A stretch of 64,000 nucleotides of DNA from Acidobacteriota bacterium. GTDB taxonomy: Bacteria; Acidobacteriota; Thermoanaerobaculia; Gp7-AA8. The first letter of the stretch is position 1. Each line of letters begins with the position of its first letter. The position numbers were made by a program, and so were the translations under genes. Where the stretch lies: positions 1 through 64,000 of the forward strand of contig JACPDH010000077.1 in the NCBI GenBank assembly GCA_016184115.1, read 5' to 3'. Positions 53,479-62,586 of the stretch are shown here, one piece after another. The notes beneath the pieces are model-generated. The model was not told the DNA's origin and did no database searches. It saw only the letters and a list, made by a program, of their open reading frames with translations.

Positions 53479-56127
53479 CTACTGCACTCTCAGGATCGAG
53501 TCACCCGTGCCGTTGTCTGTCGACGAGACGGTCGGGATGACGCGGCCGGAACCGCCGATCACTTCGAACTTGAGCTGCAGGTTCCGGATGTCGCCATAGT
53601 CGGCGCGTGCCGCGCCGAGGATGTCGTTGGTAATTCGGTTGATCCGGAAGAGTTGCCTCGGCGCGATCTCGTACGTCTTCGACGCAACCGTTCCGGCAAG
53701 GCTTCGCCCGTCGGCGAAGAGGAGCGTGATGCGCACCGTTGCGGAAGCGCCCACCGTCTCGACCATGTCGACATTCGTGCGGAACGTGCCAGGTGTGGCG
53801 GCTGACAGCGTGGCGAGCGACGAATCCTGGAGTCCTGCGATGACCCGTTTCCCGCCCGTGCCCAGCGCGGCGGAAAGCGGGATCGCCGGTACCGCGGTGC
53901 CGAATGTAGCGGCCGATCCCGAGACCGTGGTGTAGGTCCGGCTCGTCACCGCGATGCTGCGGCCGAGCGGCTCGACGACGATGTACCCGAGCGAGTCTCC
54001 GGCGACGTTGAAGAGAGTCTTCACGATGTCTTGAACGACGTAAGAGCGGTTAGGCGCAAGATTGACCGTGCGAACGACTTCGGCCCCACCGCTCGGGCGA
54101 TATGTAAGGCGGATGTTTCCCGTGCCGCTTCCGATGTTCGTTGCCGCAACGTCGGTGCGGAAGAACGTGCCGAGCGCACCTGCGGCAGAGCCTGCGATCG
54201 GCACGATGACCGTGCCCGTCGGCGCTGAGCCATACGATACGTTCCAGTCGGTGACCGCCCACGTGTCGCCGCTTTCGGCGTCGAGGGGAGTGGCGTATCC
54301 GCTGACGGTGCCAGTTCCGCTCGTCTGCGTGACGATGGCCGCGACCGTACCCGCCGGTGCGGGGTTCACGATCTGCAGCATGCGGAAGGGCTGGAGCGCA
54401 TCGGTGCGCGCACCGAGGACGGTTCCGTTCGCGTTGAGGAAATCGATGCGGACCGTCGGGTTGCCGCCGCCTGTCTCCTGCAGGTAGAAGTTCGTTCGGT
54501 GGGTGGCGTCCTGGACGAGTCCCGGGAGATAGAGCTTCTGGCCGCTCCCGATCGCCCGATCGGAGCGCAGGACGGGAATCGCGGTGCCGAAAGTGCCGCG
54601 CGGGTCGCTGGCGTTGAAGATGTTCGCCGCGAGGGCCACGCTTTCGATCGAGCCGGCACGAATCTGCAGGGTGCCGACGGTCTGATCGTTGTTGTAGACG
54701 TTCTTCACGACATCGGCGAGGCTTACCGCCTGGTTCGGGAGGAGCGTGGAGATCGTCGATTGCGTCGCGTTCGCGGACGACCCATCACGCGGCGTGAAGT
54801 AGAGCGAGACGTTGCCGATGCTGAATGCATCGACGGCGTTGCCGATCGTGACGTCCGAGATGAAGACGACGTTGTTGCCTCCCGTCACGTGACCGACGCC
54901 CGTGAGGAAGAACGCGGGTCCGGCAAGCGGAGGAATCGCCTGCGTGGTCGTGGTCGGTTTCGTCGTGTCGATCACTGACACGAGACTCGCGCCGCTCGTG
55001 CCATTGAAAGGCAGCCGTGCCGAAGCACTCGTCAGAAAGCGGAGACTGATCGTGCCGACGATCGAGCCGAATGAGCTCGCGCCTTCGGGGCGAAGCGAAC
55101 GGTCGGTCCGAAACGTCACGTTGACCGTCTGTCCCGGCGCGATGGTGATCACGCCGCTCTGCGGAATGAGCCACGGCGCATCGGAGACCGCGATCGCCTG
55201 GAGCGTGGCGCTCCCGTCGTTTTTGAAGCTGACGCTGCCGCTGGGATTCTGGCCTAACGACGCCGCCAGGTCGACTCGGTTCTGGGAGGCGACCGCGCGC
55301 ACCGTTCCGTTCGGGGGGACGGCGGACAATAGGTTGACCGGTACCCGGAATAGAGTCGCGCCTCCCGAGCTCACGTTCGATGTTCCGCCGAACGAACCGG
55401 GCCCCTGCGTCAGGCCGGTCAGGGTCACCTTCTGCGTTGCCCCCGCGGCGATCGTGAAGCTCGACGGCGACTGGGTGAAGAACTGTCCAGTCTGTCCCAG
55501 CGTGACCTGTGCAGTGAGGCTTCCGCGGTTCGCGATGGTGTAGCTGTCGCTGCCGCCTCCGGAGCCCGCGGGCTGAAGCATCCCCTGAGGCTGCGAGATG
55601 ATCGCGAGCAGGACGCCATCCGCGCGGAGATTGTCGATGGCGATCAGGTGCGGCGTGACGCTCGAGATTCGCAGGCGCGTGAACGACGAACCTGGAGCGA
55701 GATTGACGAATCCTTCGCCGAATGCCCCGCCCGAAGGAACGATCGCATTTTTCACGACGGAACCGACGCTTGTCGTTCCTGAAAACGCCTCGGCCTTGAG
55801 TTGCGCGATCTCGGAGGAATTACTTTGCGCAAACGAGAACGACGCACTCGATACCGGCGTCTGGAACGTGATGTCGAGTGTTCCAGGGGTGTCGGGCTGA
55901 AAGAGGCAGCTGCCGCCGAGGCTCACGAAGACGAGTTGTTTCGTGTCGATCGTGTACCAGGTTCCTGCGGGAGATGGCACGAAGGTCACGCCGGGGATAC
56001 CGAGGTTCTCCGCCTGGAAACCGGTGGGGAACTGGTTGAAGTCGACGTTGTAGGTCTGCGCCGCTGCTTCGAACGAAGCGCCGAGCGAGACCAGAAGGAG
56101 AAGGCGTGTTGCAAGTACGCGTAGCAT
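53479..56127 (-). CDS. Large secreted beta-rich protein with repeated domains
   Basis: An 882-aa exported protein (signal peptide 1-24, ending EAAAQ). After a jelly-roll-like first domain (about 25-175) come Ig/choice-of-anchor-like domains rich in Gly, Ser and Thr. Three related segments contain patterns like TFFRTDVAATNIGSG, FYLQETGGG and FRTNVDMVETVG, each with a conserved Asn and aromatic core. These proteins are common in Acidobacteriota and probably lie on the cell surface or outside; no catalytic motif is seen. Confidence 0.85.
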   Translation of the reverse strand: MLRVLATRLLLLVSLGASFEAAAQTYNVDFNQFPTGFQAENLGIPGVTFVPSPAGTWYTIDTKQLVFVSLGGSCLFQPDTPGTLDITFQTPVSSASFSFAQSNSSEIAQLKAEAFSGTTSVGSVVKNAIVPSGGAFGEGFVNLAPGSSFTRLRISSVTPHLIAIDNLRADGVLLAIISQPQGMLQPAGSGGGSDSYTIANRGSLTAQVTLGQTGQFFTQSPSSFTIAAGATQKVTLTGLTQGPGSFGGTSNVSSGGATLFRVPVNLLSAVPPNGTVRAVASQNRVDLAASLGQNPSGSVSFKNDGSATLQAIAVSDAPWLIPQSGVITIAPGQTVNVTFRTDRSLRPEGASSFGSIVGTISLRFLTSASARLPFNGTSGASLVSVIDTTKPTTTTQAIPPLAGPAFFLTGVGHVTGGNNVVFISDVTIGNAVDAFSIGNVSLYFTPRDGSSANATQSTISTLLPNQAVSLADVVKNVYNNDQTVGTLQIRAGSIESVALAANIFNASDPRGTFGTAIPVLRSDRAIGSGQKLYLPGLVQDATHRTNFYLQETGGGNPTVRIDFLNANGTVLGARTDALQPFRMLQIVNPAPAGTVAAIVTQTSGTGTVSGYATPLDAESGDTWAVTDWNVSYGSAPTGTVIVPIAGSAAGALGTFFRTDVAATNIGSGTGNIRLTYRPSGGAEVVRTVNLAPNRSYVVQDIVKTLFNVAGDSLGYIVVEPLGRSIAVTSRTYTTVSGSAATFGTAVPAIPLSAALGTGGKRVIAGLQDSSLATLSAATPGTFRTNVDMVETVGASATVRITLLFADGRSLAGTVASKTYEIAPRQLFRINRITNDILGAARADYGDIRNLQLKFEVIGGSGRVIPTVSSTDNGTGDSILRVQ

Positions 56128-56284
56128 GCGTGCCCCCGAGTGGTGGGTGCCGGTGTTTCTTGATTCTTCTCTCGCGAGCGCGTTTGTGCAAGTCTGTTCG
56201 ATAGGAACAAAGATGGCATGACCTGATCATCGACGATGCCACCGCATCGCCTCCTCCTCGTTCTAGCCCGGCAAGCAGCGCCAG

Positions 56285-56313
56285 CGGTGGTACCAATTCC
56301 TCCTTTACAGGCT
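56285..56313 (+). promoter_or_regulatory. Upstream element shared with the 34.4-kb gene
   Basis: CGGTGGTACCAATTCCTCC followed by TTTACAGGC lies 24-52 bp before the patatin ATG and nearly matches the loop and arm of 34461-34508 in the same orientation to the downstream gene. It could be an operator or a 5'-leader element. Confidence 0.45.
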
Positions 56314-56336
56314 GCCAGTGATATCGTCTCTCCGCC

Positions 56337-57287
56337 ATGGCGAATGGCCTCAAGATCGGAATCGCACTCAGCAGCGGTGGTGCCGCCGGGATGGCTCACG
56401 TCGGCGTACTCGAGGAGTTGCAGTCGGCTGGGATTCCGATCGATTGCCTGGCTGGAACGAGCGCGGGAGCGATGGTCGGGGCGGCGTGGGCGGCAGATAG
56501 GCTTGCCGGATTCAGGACGGCGATGTGCTCGCTCACGCGGCGCGGCGTCCTCGCACTCTTCGATCCGACATGGCCGCGCACCGGACTGCTCGAAGGGCAG
56601 CGTCCGCTCGACTTGATCAAGCCTTACATCGGCGAGACGTTCGAGGAGCTTCAACATCCCTTCGCCGCGGTCGCCACCGATCTCCTTACGGGCAAGGAAG
56701 TCGTGTTGCGACAGGGGAGCGTGCCTGACGCCGTTCGCGCGAGCGCCGCGATCCCTGGATTGCTCACCCCCGTGACCGTCGGCGGGCGGATGCTCGTCGA
56801 CGGAGGAATCGTAAACCCGATTCCGGTCGACGTCGTGCGCGCACTCGGTGCCGACCTCGTCATCGCGGTAACCGTTCTCGATGTCGCGGTGGAGACTCCC
56901 GTGGAGAGACCGACCGAGAGCGTCCACGAGCTCGCGGCGCAGTGGCTTGCGAAGCTCTTCCCGAGAGACGAGGCGAAACGCGTGGCGCCGCCCGTGAGTC
57001 ATGAGGCGCCCGCCACGACAGCCGACCAGCTTGGGCTCATCGACATCATGTCGCGTTCGTCCCGAATCGTGCAGGCGCGGCTCGCGGAATACAGGCTGCG
57101 CTCCGAGCCTCCCGACGTGATGATCCGGATCCCGCTGCCGAAGATTGCGCTATTCGACTTCGACTGCTCGAGTCAGGCGGTCCTCGGTGGCCGGCAGGCT
57201 GCGGTTGCCGCGCTGCCGGCGATTCGCGCGGCGATCGAGCATGCGGAATCGATCCCTGGGCGCGTGTCGAGGATGCTGAAGATCTAG
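56337..57287 (+). CDS. Patatin-like phospholipase
   Basis: A 316-aa lipid acyl hydrolase. The oxyanion loop LSSGGAAGMAHVGVLEEL, the nucleophile S42 in GTSAG and D155 in VDGGIVNPIPV form the Ser-Asp catalytic dyad. It resembles the RssA/YjjU-type bacterial patatins that act on membrane phospholipids or on lysolipids. Its TAG stop is the first base triplet of the 183-bp MITE-like element. A conserved motif precedes the start. Confidence 0.92.
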   Translation: MANGLKIGIALSSGGAAGMAHVGVLEELQSAGIPIDCLAGTSAGAMVGAAWAADRLAGFRTAMCSLTRRGVLALFDPTWPRTGLLEGQRPLDLIKPYIGETFEELQHPFAAVATDLLTGKEVVLRQGSVPDAVRASAAIPGLLTPVTVGGRMLVDGGIVNPIPVDVVRALGADLVIAVTVLDVAVETPVERPTESVHELAAQWLAKLFPRDEAKRVAPPVSHEAPATTADQLGLIDIMSRSSRIVQARLAEYRLRSEPPDVMIRIPLPKIALFDFDCSSQAVLGGRQAAVAALPAIRAAIEHAESIPGRVSRMLKI

Positions 57288-57467
57288 CCCGGACTATTCA
57301 TGAGAGTTCTGCTGCGGAGCGCGATAGGCGCGTGTTTACTTTGTTGCGCTCGGTTCGGCTCCTCGACGTAGTCTACGGCTACGCCTTCGTCGCCGAACCT
57401 TCGCGCGCCTCGTATCCACGCACCTCTCACGCGCCTCGCGACGAACCCTCATGAGTAATCCGGGCCG
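57285..57467. mobile_element. MITE-like element, copy 1
   Basis: About 183 bp with 22-bp imperfect terminal inverted repeats (left 57287-57308 starting GCCCGGACTATTCATGAG; right 57444-57465; 19 of 22 match). It has no coding capacity. It differs from copy 2 (63504-63686) at about a dozen positions with no gaps, and its left end supplies the patatin stop codon. Confidence 0.8.
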
Positions 57468-57469
57468 GC

Positions 57470-59632
57470 CTAACGATCGAAGTGAAGGGTCAGGAGGATC
57501 GAGCGGCCGGGCTGCGGAAGGAGCGAGTTGTAGAACCCTGCCGATCCGTGCCAGTTGCCGTCGTTGTCGAAGCTGCCGGGCGTGATTCCGGCGCTGGCGT
57601 CGCGGACGCCGGGATGGAAATAGCCCTCATCGAGCAGGTTCTCGACGCTGAGCGAGACGCCGATGCCTGACGACGCGATGTTGGAGGCCACGAGGTTGAG
57701 GTCGAGCGTGGCGAACGAGTCGGTACGGCGAACCGGATTGCTCTCGATGGTCTTGCGCCCGCCGACCCAGCGTCCACGCAGCGTCGCGATCCAGCGATCG
57801 TCGACCGTCGCCGTTGCGCCGAGCCAGAACTTGTCCTTCGCGATGTCGGGAACCGGGCCTTCACCATCGATCGTACCGTCGGATGTGTACTTGTCCTCTC
57901 TGCTCCTGAGGATCCGCGAGTAGTAACCCCAGGCCTTCACGCGCGCGCGTCCATTCCCGTGAATGATTGCCTGGCCGTGAAGGTCGATTCCGGTCACGTC
58001 CCGCTCGCCTATGTTGGCCGCCCCGCTCGCGGTGTTGACGAAGGTATCGAGGTTCTCGACGGTCCAGAGGCTCGCGAGGCCTGAGAGGCGAGCAGTCGTT
58101 CGCGAGGCGCTGAGCTCGAGGGTGCGGGAGCGCTCGGGATCGAGCGTCGGATCGCTCCCCGAGCCGTCCCATCCGCCATAAAGGAGTCGCTGGCTAGGCT
58201 CCTGAAACGCTTCTCCATAGAGCGTGCGCAGCGTCCAGTCGCCGAACGAGCCGACCCATCCCACGCGGAGGGTCGTCGCGGTGCCGTATTTCGAGTTGTC
58301 GTCGACACGTACGCCGAGGTTGAGTCGTTGCCGTTCGGCGGCGAGCCAGCGAAGTTGAACGTATCCGCCAATGTCCTCGGTCGTAATCGAGTTGTTCGGC
58401 GCCACGGAATCGCCGGGCGGCGTGGGGAACGGGTAGGTCGTGAGGTCGATCTCGTCCGGTGCTAGTGCCGGGCCATATGCGGTCTGGTATGCCTTCTGCA
58501 GGTCCTTCTGTTCGAATTCCACGCCCGTCTTCAGCGCGAGAGTCGGAGAGATCGTGACGTCGAGATCTTCGGAGACGCTCACGCTCTCGTTGAGCGTCTG
58601 CCAGAGCGAGAAGTCGACGAGGCGAGGCTGGCCGTTGCCCGAGGCGACGGCGACGAAATTCGAATCGTTCTCGACGTCGCTCGTCCGGTAGCGGAGTGTG
58701 GTCGTCGCGCGAAGCCCGCTCCGAAGCTCCCGCGTGTCGCGAACGAGTGCGCTCAGCTCGGGTCGCGACCAGACGGCAGAGTTCTGCGCCTGATCGGCGG
58801 CGTACTCGACACCGTAGCCCGATGAGGTGCGGAAATACTGAAGCCTTGCCTCGACGCTGCCGAGAGCGATGCGCAGGTCGAATCCACGGTGCTCGTGCTT
58901 CGAGCGGAAATCGCCGCCGAAGTCGGGGTTGTCGATGAAGCCGCCCCAAAGGGCGCGATCGCGGTAGTAACGCCGCCGGGTGTACTCGTACGACTCGCTG
59001 ATTCCCGGGTCGAGCTCCCCGTTGTCGACGCGGGCGGTGAGGCGGAGACTTGCGCTGCCGACGTCCCAGGCGAACGTCGCGTCTGCGATGCGAGCCTCGT
59101 CGGAGCCACCGGTTAGGGCAAGGCTCGACGGCGCGACTCCGGTGATCACATTGATGACTCCCATCGATGCGTTCGCGCCGTAGACGGCGGAGGCGGGGCC
59201 GTAAACGATCTCGAGACGCTCGACGTTCGACATCGGAATCGCGGCGAGGATGTCGGCGGTGTTGAAGTAGAGATGGTTGAAGACGACGCCATCGACCATG
59301 ACGAGGAAGGGATCGCCGATTGTGTTGCGGTAGCCGCGCCAGTAATTCTTGAACCATGTATCGCCGCGAGGGCGAGCCATCTCCATTCCGGGGAGGTCGT
59401 CGAGAACTGCACTGAGCTCGCGATAGCCACGTTCACGGAGCTCGGCGCGAGTCACGACGATCACGGTGGCGGGTGCGTCTCCGAGCCGCTCCGAGACGTT
59501 GGACGCCGAGACGATCGGGACGCGCATCAACTCCTCGAGGCTCATCTCCCCGAGCTCCTGCGCGCCCGCGATCGGGTCGAGATGGGCCGCCAACGCAAGG
59601 GTGATCGCTGCAGCAACGTTTCTTGCTCGCAT
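57470..59632 (-). CDS. TonB-dependent outer-membrane receptor
   Basis: A 720-aa receptor with signal peptide 1-24 (ending AGAQ). The plug domain (about 40-165) has VIVVTRAELRERGYRELSAV and the typical NVERLEIVYGPASAVYGANA. A 22-strand-type barrel follows, ending in LLPQPGRSILLTLHFDR with a terminal aromatic region. AGGAGG 6 nt upstream sets the ATG at 59632. It lies 42 bp downstream of the hybrid kinase gene in the same direction, so the kinase may sense or control uptake. The substrate is unknown. Confidence 0.93.
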   Translation of the reverse strand: MRARNVAAAITLALAAHLDPIAGAQELGEMSLEELMRVPIVSASNVSERLGDAPATVIVVTRAELRERGYRELSAVLDDLPGMEMARPRGDTWFKNYWRGYRNTIGDPFLVMVDGVVFNHLYFNTADILAAIPMSNVERLEIVYGPASAVYGANASMGVINVITGVAPSSLALTGGSDEARIADATFAWDVGSASLRLTARVDNGELDPGISESYEYTRRRYYRDRALWGGFIDNPDFGGDFRSKHEHRGFDLRIALGSVEARLQYFRTSSGYGVEYAADQAQNSAVWSRPELSALVRDTRELRSGLRATTTLRYRTSDVENDSNFVAVASGNGQPRLVDFSLWQTLNESVSVSEDLDVTISPTLALKTGVEFEQKDLQKAYQTAYGPALAPDEIDLTTYPFPTPPGDSVAPNNSITTEDIGGYVQLRWLAAERQRLNLGVRVDDNSKYGTATTLRVGWVGSFGDWTLRTLYGEAFQEPSQRLLYGGWDGSGSDPTLDPERSRTLELSASRTTARLSGLASLWTVENLDTFVNTASGAANIGERDVTGIDLHGQAIIHGNGRARVKAWGYYSRILRSREDKYTSDGTIDGEGPVPDIAKDKFWLGATATVDDRWIATLRGRWVGGRKTIESNPVRRTDSFATLDLNLVASNIASSGIGVSLSVENLLDEGYFHPGVRDASAGITPGSFDNDGNWHGSAGFYNSLLPQPGRSILLTLHFDR

Positions 59633-59674
59633 CGCAACCTCCTCCGGGCCGGGTTCGGGTCTCGGCGCTGGCGC

Positions 59675-61936
59675 TCATAGGCGCCGAGCCCGTTCGCTTC
59701 GCGCCTCTTCGCTTCTTGCCGACTGTGCGAGCCTCCTGACGGTTGAGGCGAGCTGGTCGGTCGTCAAGCGCTGCTTCTCCACGATCGCTTCCATTCTGCC
59801 GCGAAGGCGCGAGCGAATTTTCGCGTCGACATCGGCGGCGGTGACGATCATGATCGGGATCGAGCTCGAGAGCGGGTTGCGTCTGATTCGGAGCGCGACC
59901 TCGAATCCGTCCATTTCGTCCATCATCAGATCGAGGATGACGAGCGAAGGAGGCCGGTCGGCGATCATCTGGAGTCCCTCCCTGCCACTGCACGCGTGGC
60001 GGACGCGATACCCCGCGGGCTCGAGCTGAGCGTCGACGAGATCGTGAAATGACGGATCGTCGTCGATGAGCACGACGTCGCGACCTCCCGCGCTGCCTCC
60101 GACAATGCGACGCAGCGTCTCGACGATCGTTCCTCCGTCGACCGGCTTGGTCAGGTAGGCGTCGACGCCCAGTGCGAGGCCGAGCTCACGGTTGTCGACC
60201 ATCGAAACGATCGCCACGGGGATGTCTCGTGTCGCGACATCACTCTTGAGCGCGCGCAGAACGTCCCAGCCGCCGACACCGGGCAGGACGATGTCGAGCA
60301 GGATCGCTGCAGGGCGCAGCGATCGAGCGAGCTCGAGCCCTTCCTCTCCCGTTCGTGCCCAGGTCGCCGCGAACTCCGTAGGGCCGAGCGCCGTGGCGAT
60401 CGACACGAAGGCGCTCTCCTCGTCCTCGATCACGAGAACGCGCGGTCGCGGGTCGAGCGTTTCGACGGGAATCGGCAGGGGAGTCTGGTACTTCGTGACG
60501 CCGCGGAATTCGACCGGAAGAATGACGGTAAACGTGCTGCCCTTGCCGAGCTCGCTCTCGAGCGTGACGCGCCCTCCGTGCATGTCGACGTATTTCCGGA
60601 CGAGCGCGAGACCGAGACCCGTGCCCTCGAACTGCCGCGACGCGCCGGTGTCGACTTGTTGAAATTCGTGAAAAACGATCGAGTGGTTCGTCGGGTCGAT
60701 GCCGATTCCATGGTCGATGATCGAGACGGCAATCGAGTCGCCGAAGATCGGAGAGCGGTCGGCCGGGATCGAAAAGGCGCGAATCGAGACCGTCGACCCT
60801 TCCGGCGAGAACTTCACCGCGTTTGAAAGGAGGTTGTAGAGCACCTGCTTGACCTTCACGGTGTCGGCCATGAGGGGCGGCAGGCCCGGCTCGACCACGA
60901 CGTCGAGTGCGATCGAGCGGCGAGAGGAGACTCCCCGCATCAGACTCGTCACGCCGTCGATGGCGGCATCGATCGAGAAGCGTTCGGGGCTCATCTCCAT
61001 CCGTCCTGCTTCGATCTTGGACAGGTCGAGGATGTCGTTGACGAGTCCGAGCAAGTGCTCACCCGAGGAGTGGATGTTGTCGACGAATTTCCGCTCCTTG
61101 TCGTTGAGGCGGTCGGTGAGGCGAGTGCGCAGGATGTCGGAGAAGCCGATGATCGCGTTGAGCGGAGTGCGGAGCTCGTGGCTCATGTTCGCGAGGAACT
61201 GGCTCTTCTCGCGGCTCCGCTGGTCTGCCTCGTCGCGCTCGCGCTGACGCCGCTCGATCTGCGCGAGCATGTCGTTGAAGCCGTCGCTCAATTCGCCGAT
61301 CTCGTCCTCGGAGGCCTTGTTGACGCGAAGCGAATAGTCGTGCCGTTCCGAGATCTCGCGCGTGGTGCGGGCGAGGGTGAGGATCGGTCCCGAGATCAGG
61401 CGCTCGAGCCGAAGCGCGGCGACGGAGGCTGCGGCAACGAGAAAGATGGTTAGGCCAGCAATGACGATCAGGTGCTCGACGATTCTTGCCCGGAGCGGTG
61501 CCGTCGACACGGCCAGGTGAATCGCACCGTAGTGGTCGCCGCGGTAATCGATCGACTCGCTCAATTGAAGGTATGTACCGATGAGCTCCGCATGCCCTTC
61601 CGCGATCTTCGGGGCGTCGATCGGCTTTCCGCGCTGCCACGTCGCGAACTCGTTGCCCGAGGCGTCAAAGACCCACGCGGCCTCGATCTCGGAGACGGCG
61701 CTCAGCTTTTCCAGCGTGCGGAGTGTCTCCTCATTGTCGTCGAATGCCAATCCCGCGACGCACTGCTCTCCCGTGATGCGGGCGATCGCTTTCGTCGATT
61801 CGACCATGCCACGCCGTAGAGCGCGAATTTCGTAGATCAGCGTCGCGGTGAGGCCGACCACGACGGCGAGCGTCGTTGTGAGCATGATGATCGCGGCGAT
61901 CTTTCCGCGGATCGATCGTCTCGACGGCGCGCCCAT
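59675..61936 (-). CDS. Hybrid sensor histidine kinase with two receiver domains
   Basis: A 753-aa kinase. Two transmembrane helices (about 14-36 and 155-177) bracket a periplasmic sensor like CHASE8. HAMP (about 178-230), HisKA with H253 in SHELRTPLN, and a HATPase (GTGLGLALVRKYVDMHGG) follow. Two receiver domains come last (VLVIEDEES... with LLDIVLPG, and VVLIDDDPS... with ILDLMMDEMDG). The ATG at 61936 overlaps the YfiR stop as TAATG and has AGGGAGA upstream, so the two are coupled. Confidence 0.93.
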   Translation of the reverse strand: MGAPSRRSIRGKIAAIIMLTTTLAVVVGLTATLIYEIRALRRGMVESTKAIARITGEQCVAGLAFDDNEETLRTLEKLSAVSEIEAAWVFDASGNEFATWQRGKPIDAPKIAEGHAELIGTYLQLSESIDYRGDHYGAIHLAVSTAPLRARIVEHLIVIAGLTIFLVAAASVAALRLERLISGPILTLARTTREISERHDYSLRVNKASEDEIGELSDGFNDMLAQIERRQRERDEADQRSREKSQFLANMSHELRTPLNAIIGFSDILRTRLTDRLNDKERKFVDNIHSSGEHLLGLVNDILDLSKIEAGRMEMSPERFSIDAAIDGVTSLMRGVSSRRSIALDVVVEPGLPPLMADTVKVKQVLYNLLSNAVKFSPEGSTVSIRAFSIPADRSPIFGDSIAVSIIDHGIGIDPTNHSIVFHEFQQVDTGASRQFEGTGLGLALVRKYVDMHGGRVTLESELGKGSTFTVILPVEFRGVTKYQTPLPIPVETLDPRPRVLVIEDEESAFVSIATALGPTEFAATWARTGEEGLELARSLRPAAILLDIVLPGVGGWDVLRALKSDVATRDIPVAIVSMVDNRELGLALGVDAYLTKPVDGGTIVETLRRIVGGSAGGRDVVLIDDDPSFHDLVDAQLEPAGYRVRHACSGREGLQMIADRPPSLVILDLMMDEMDGFEVALRIRRNPLSSSIPIMIVTAADVDAKIRSRLRGRMEAIVEKQRLTTDQLASTVRRLAQSARSEEARSERARRL

Positions 61937-62478
61937 TAATTTCTCCCTGGGGCGCTTGCCCGCGCCAGCTTGAGCAGCTGCGCGCTTGCCTGAAAGCCCG
62001 TCTGCTCGAGTTGCCGTTCGTTGATCTCGAAGCGCACACGGTTGTCGGCTTCGTAGAGGTTGATCATCACCCCCGCCGAAAGCGCGCCGGGGGTGTCTGC
62101 GATCGTGAGCACCGGTCCCTTGCGCGCGTGTGCAGCGATCTCGGCGAACCGGCCTCGTTCGGATGCGGCGATGAAGAGAATCTGACAGGAGCCGGCTGCG
62201 TCGAGCGACGTCAGACGGTGGATGCGGACGGCGCGTCCCTTGATCGTGCGGTCCCGCGCGATCGCATCGAGGTACGTCCCAAAGGGATCGCGCCCGATGA
62301 CTCCGATCACGAACGGCTCGCCAGGCGGCGGCACGACTCCTGCGGGCCACTCGACGAAGCGGGTGAATCGTTCGATGAACTCGGCCTTGATCTGGTACTC
62401 GGTGAGCTCGGCGGCACCTGCGCACACCGACAGCGAGACCGAAATCGCGACCGCGATCTTACGCAGGCTCGTTGTCAC
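61936..62478 (-). CDS. YfiR-family periplasmic protein
   Basis: A 180-aa exported protein of the YfiR/DUF4154 family. In Pseudomonas, YfiR restrains the diguanylate cyclase YfiN in the periplasm; here the likely partner is the hybrid kinase encoded with a 1-bp overlap. Signal peptide 1-22 (ending GAAEL) follows the GTG start at 62478, which has GGGAG 8 nt upstream. The family segments IKAEFIERFTRFVEWP and INLYEADNRVRFEIN are visible. ATG 62517 is a possible longer start. Confidence 0.85.
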   Translation of the reverse strand: MTTSLRKIAVAISVSLSVCAGAAELTEYQIKAEFIERFTRFVEWPAGVVPPPGEPFVIGVIGRDPFGTYLDAIARDRTIKGRAVRIHRLTSLDAAGSCQILFIAASERGRFAEIAAHARKGPVLTIADTPGALSAGVMINLYEADNRVRFEINERQLEQTGFQASAQLLKLARASAPGRN

Positions 62479-62586
62479 CGCGCGCACTCCCGTCTGCCGA
62501 TGTCGACGAATTGGCACCTAGCCAAAGACGAGCCGAGTCTAGCATGCGCTACGCGGTGCGCGAACCGGCCGGAGGAGGGAGGCGGA

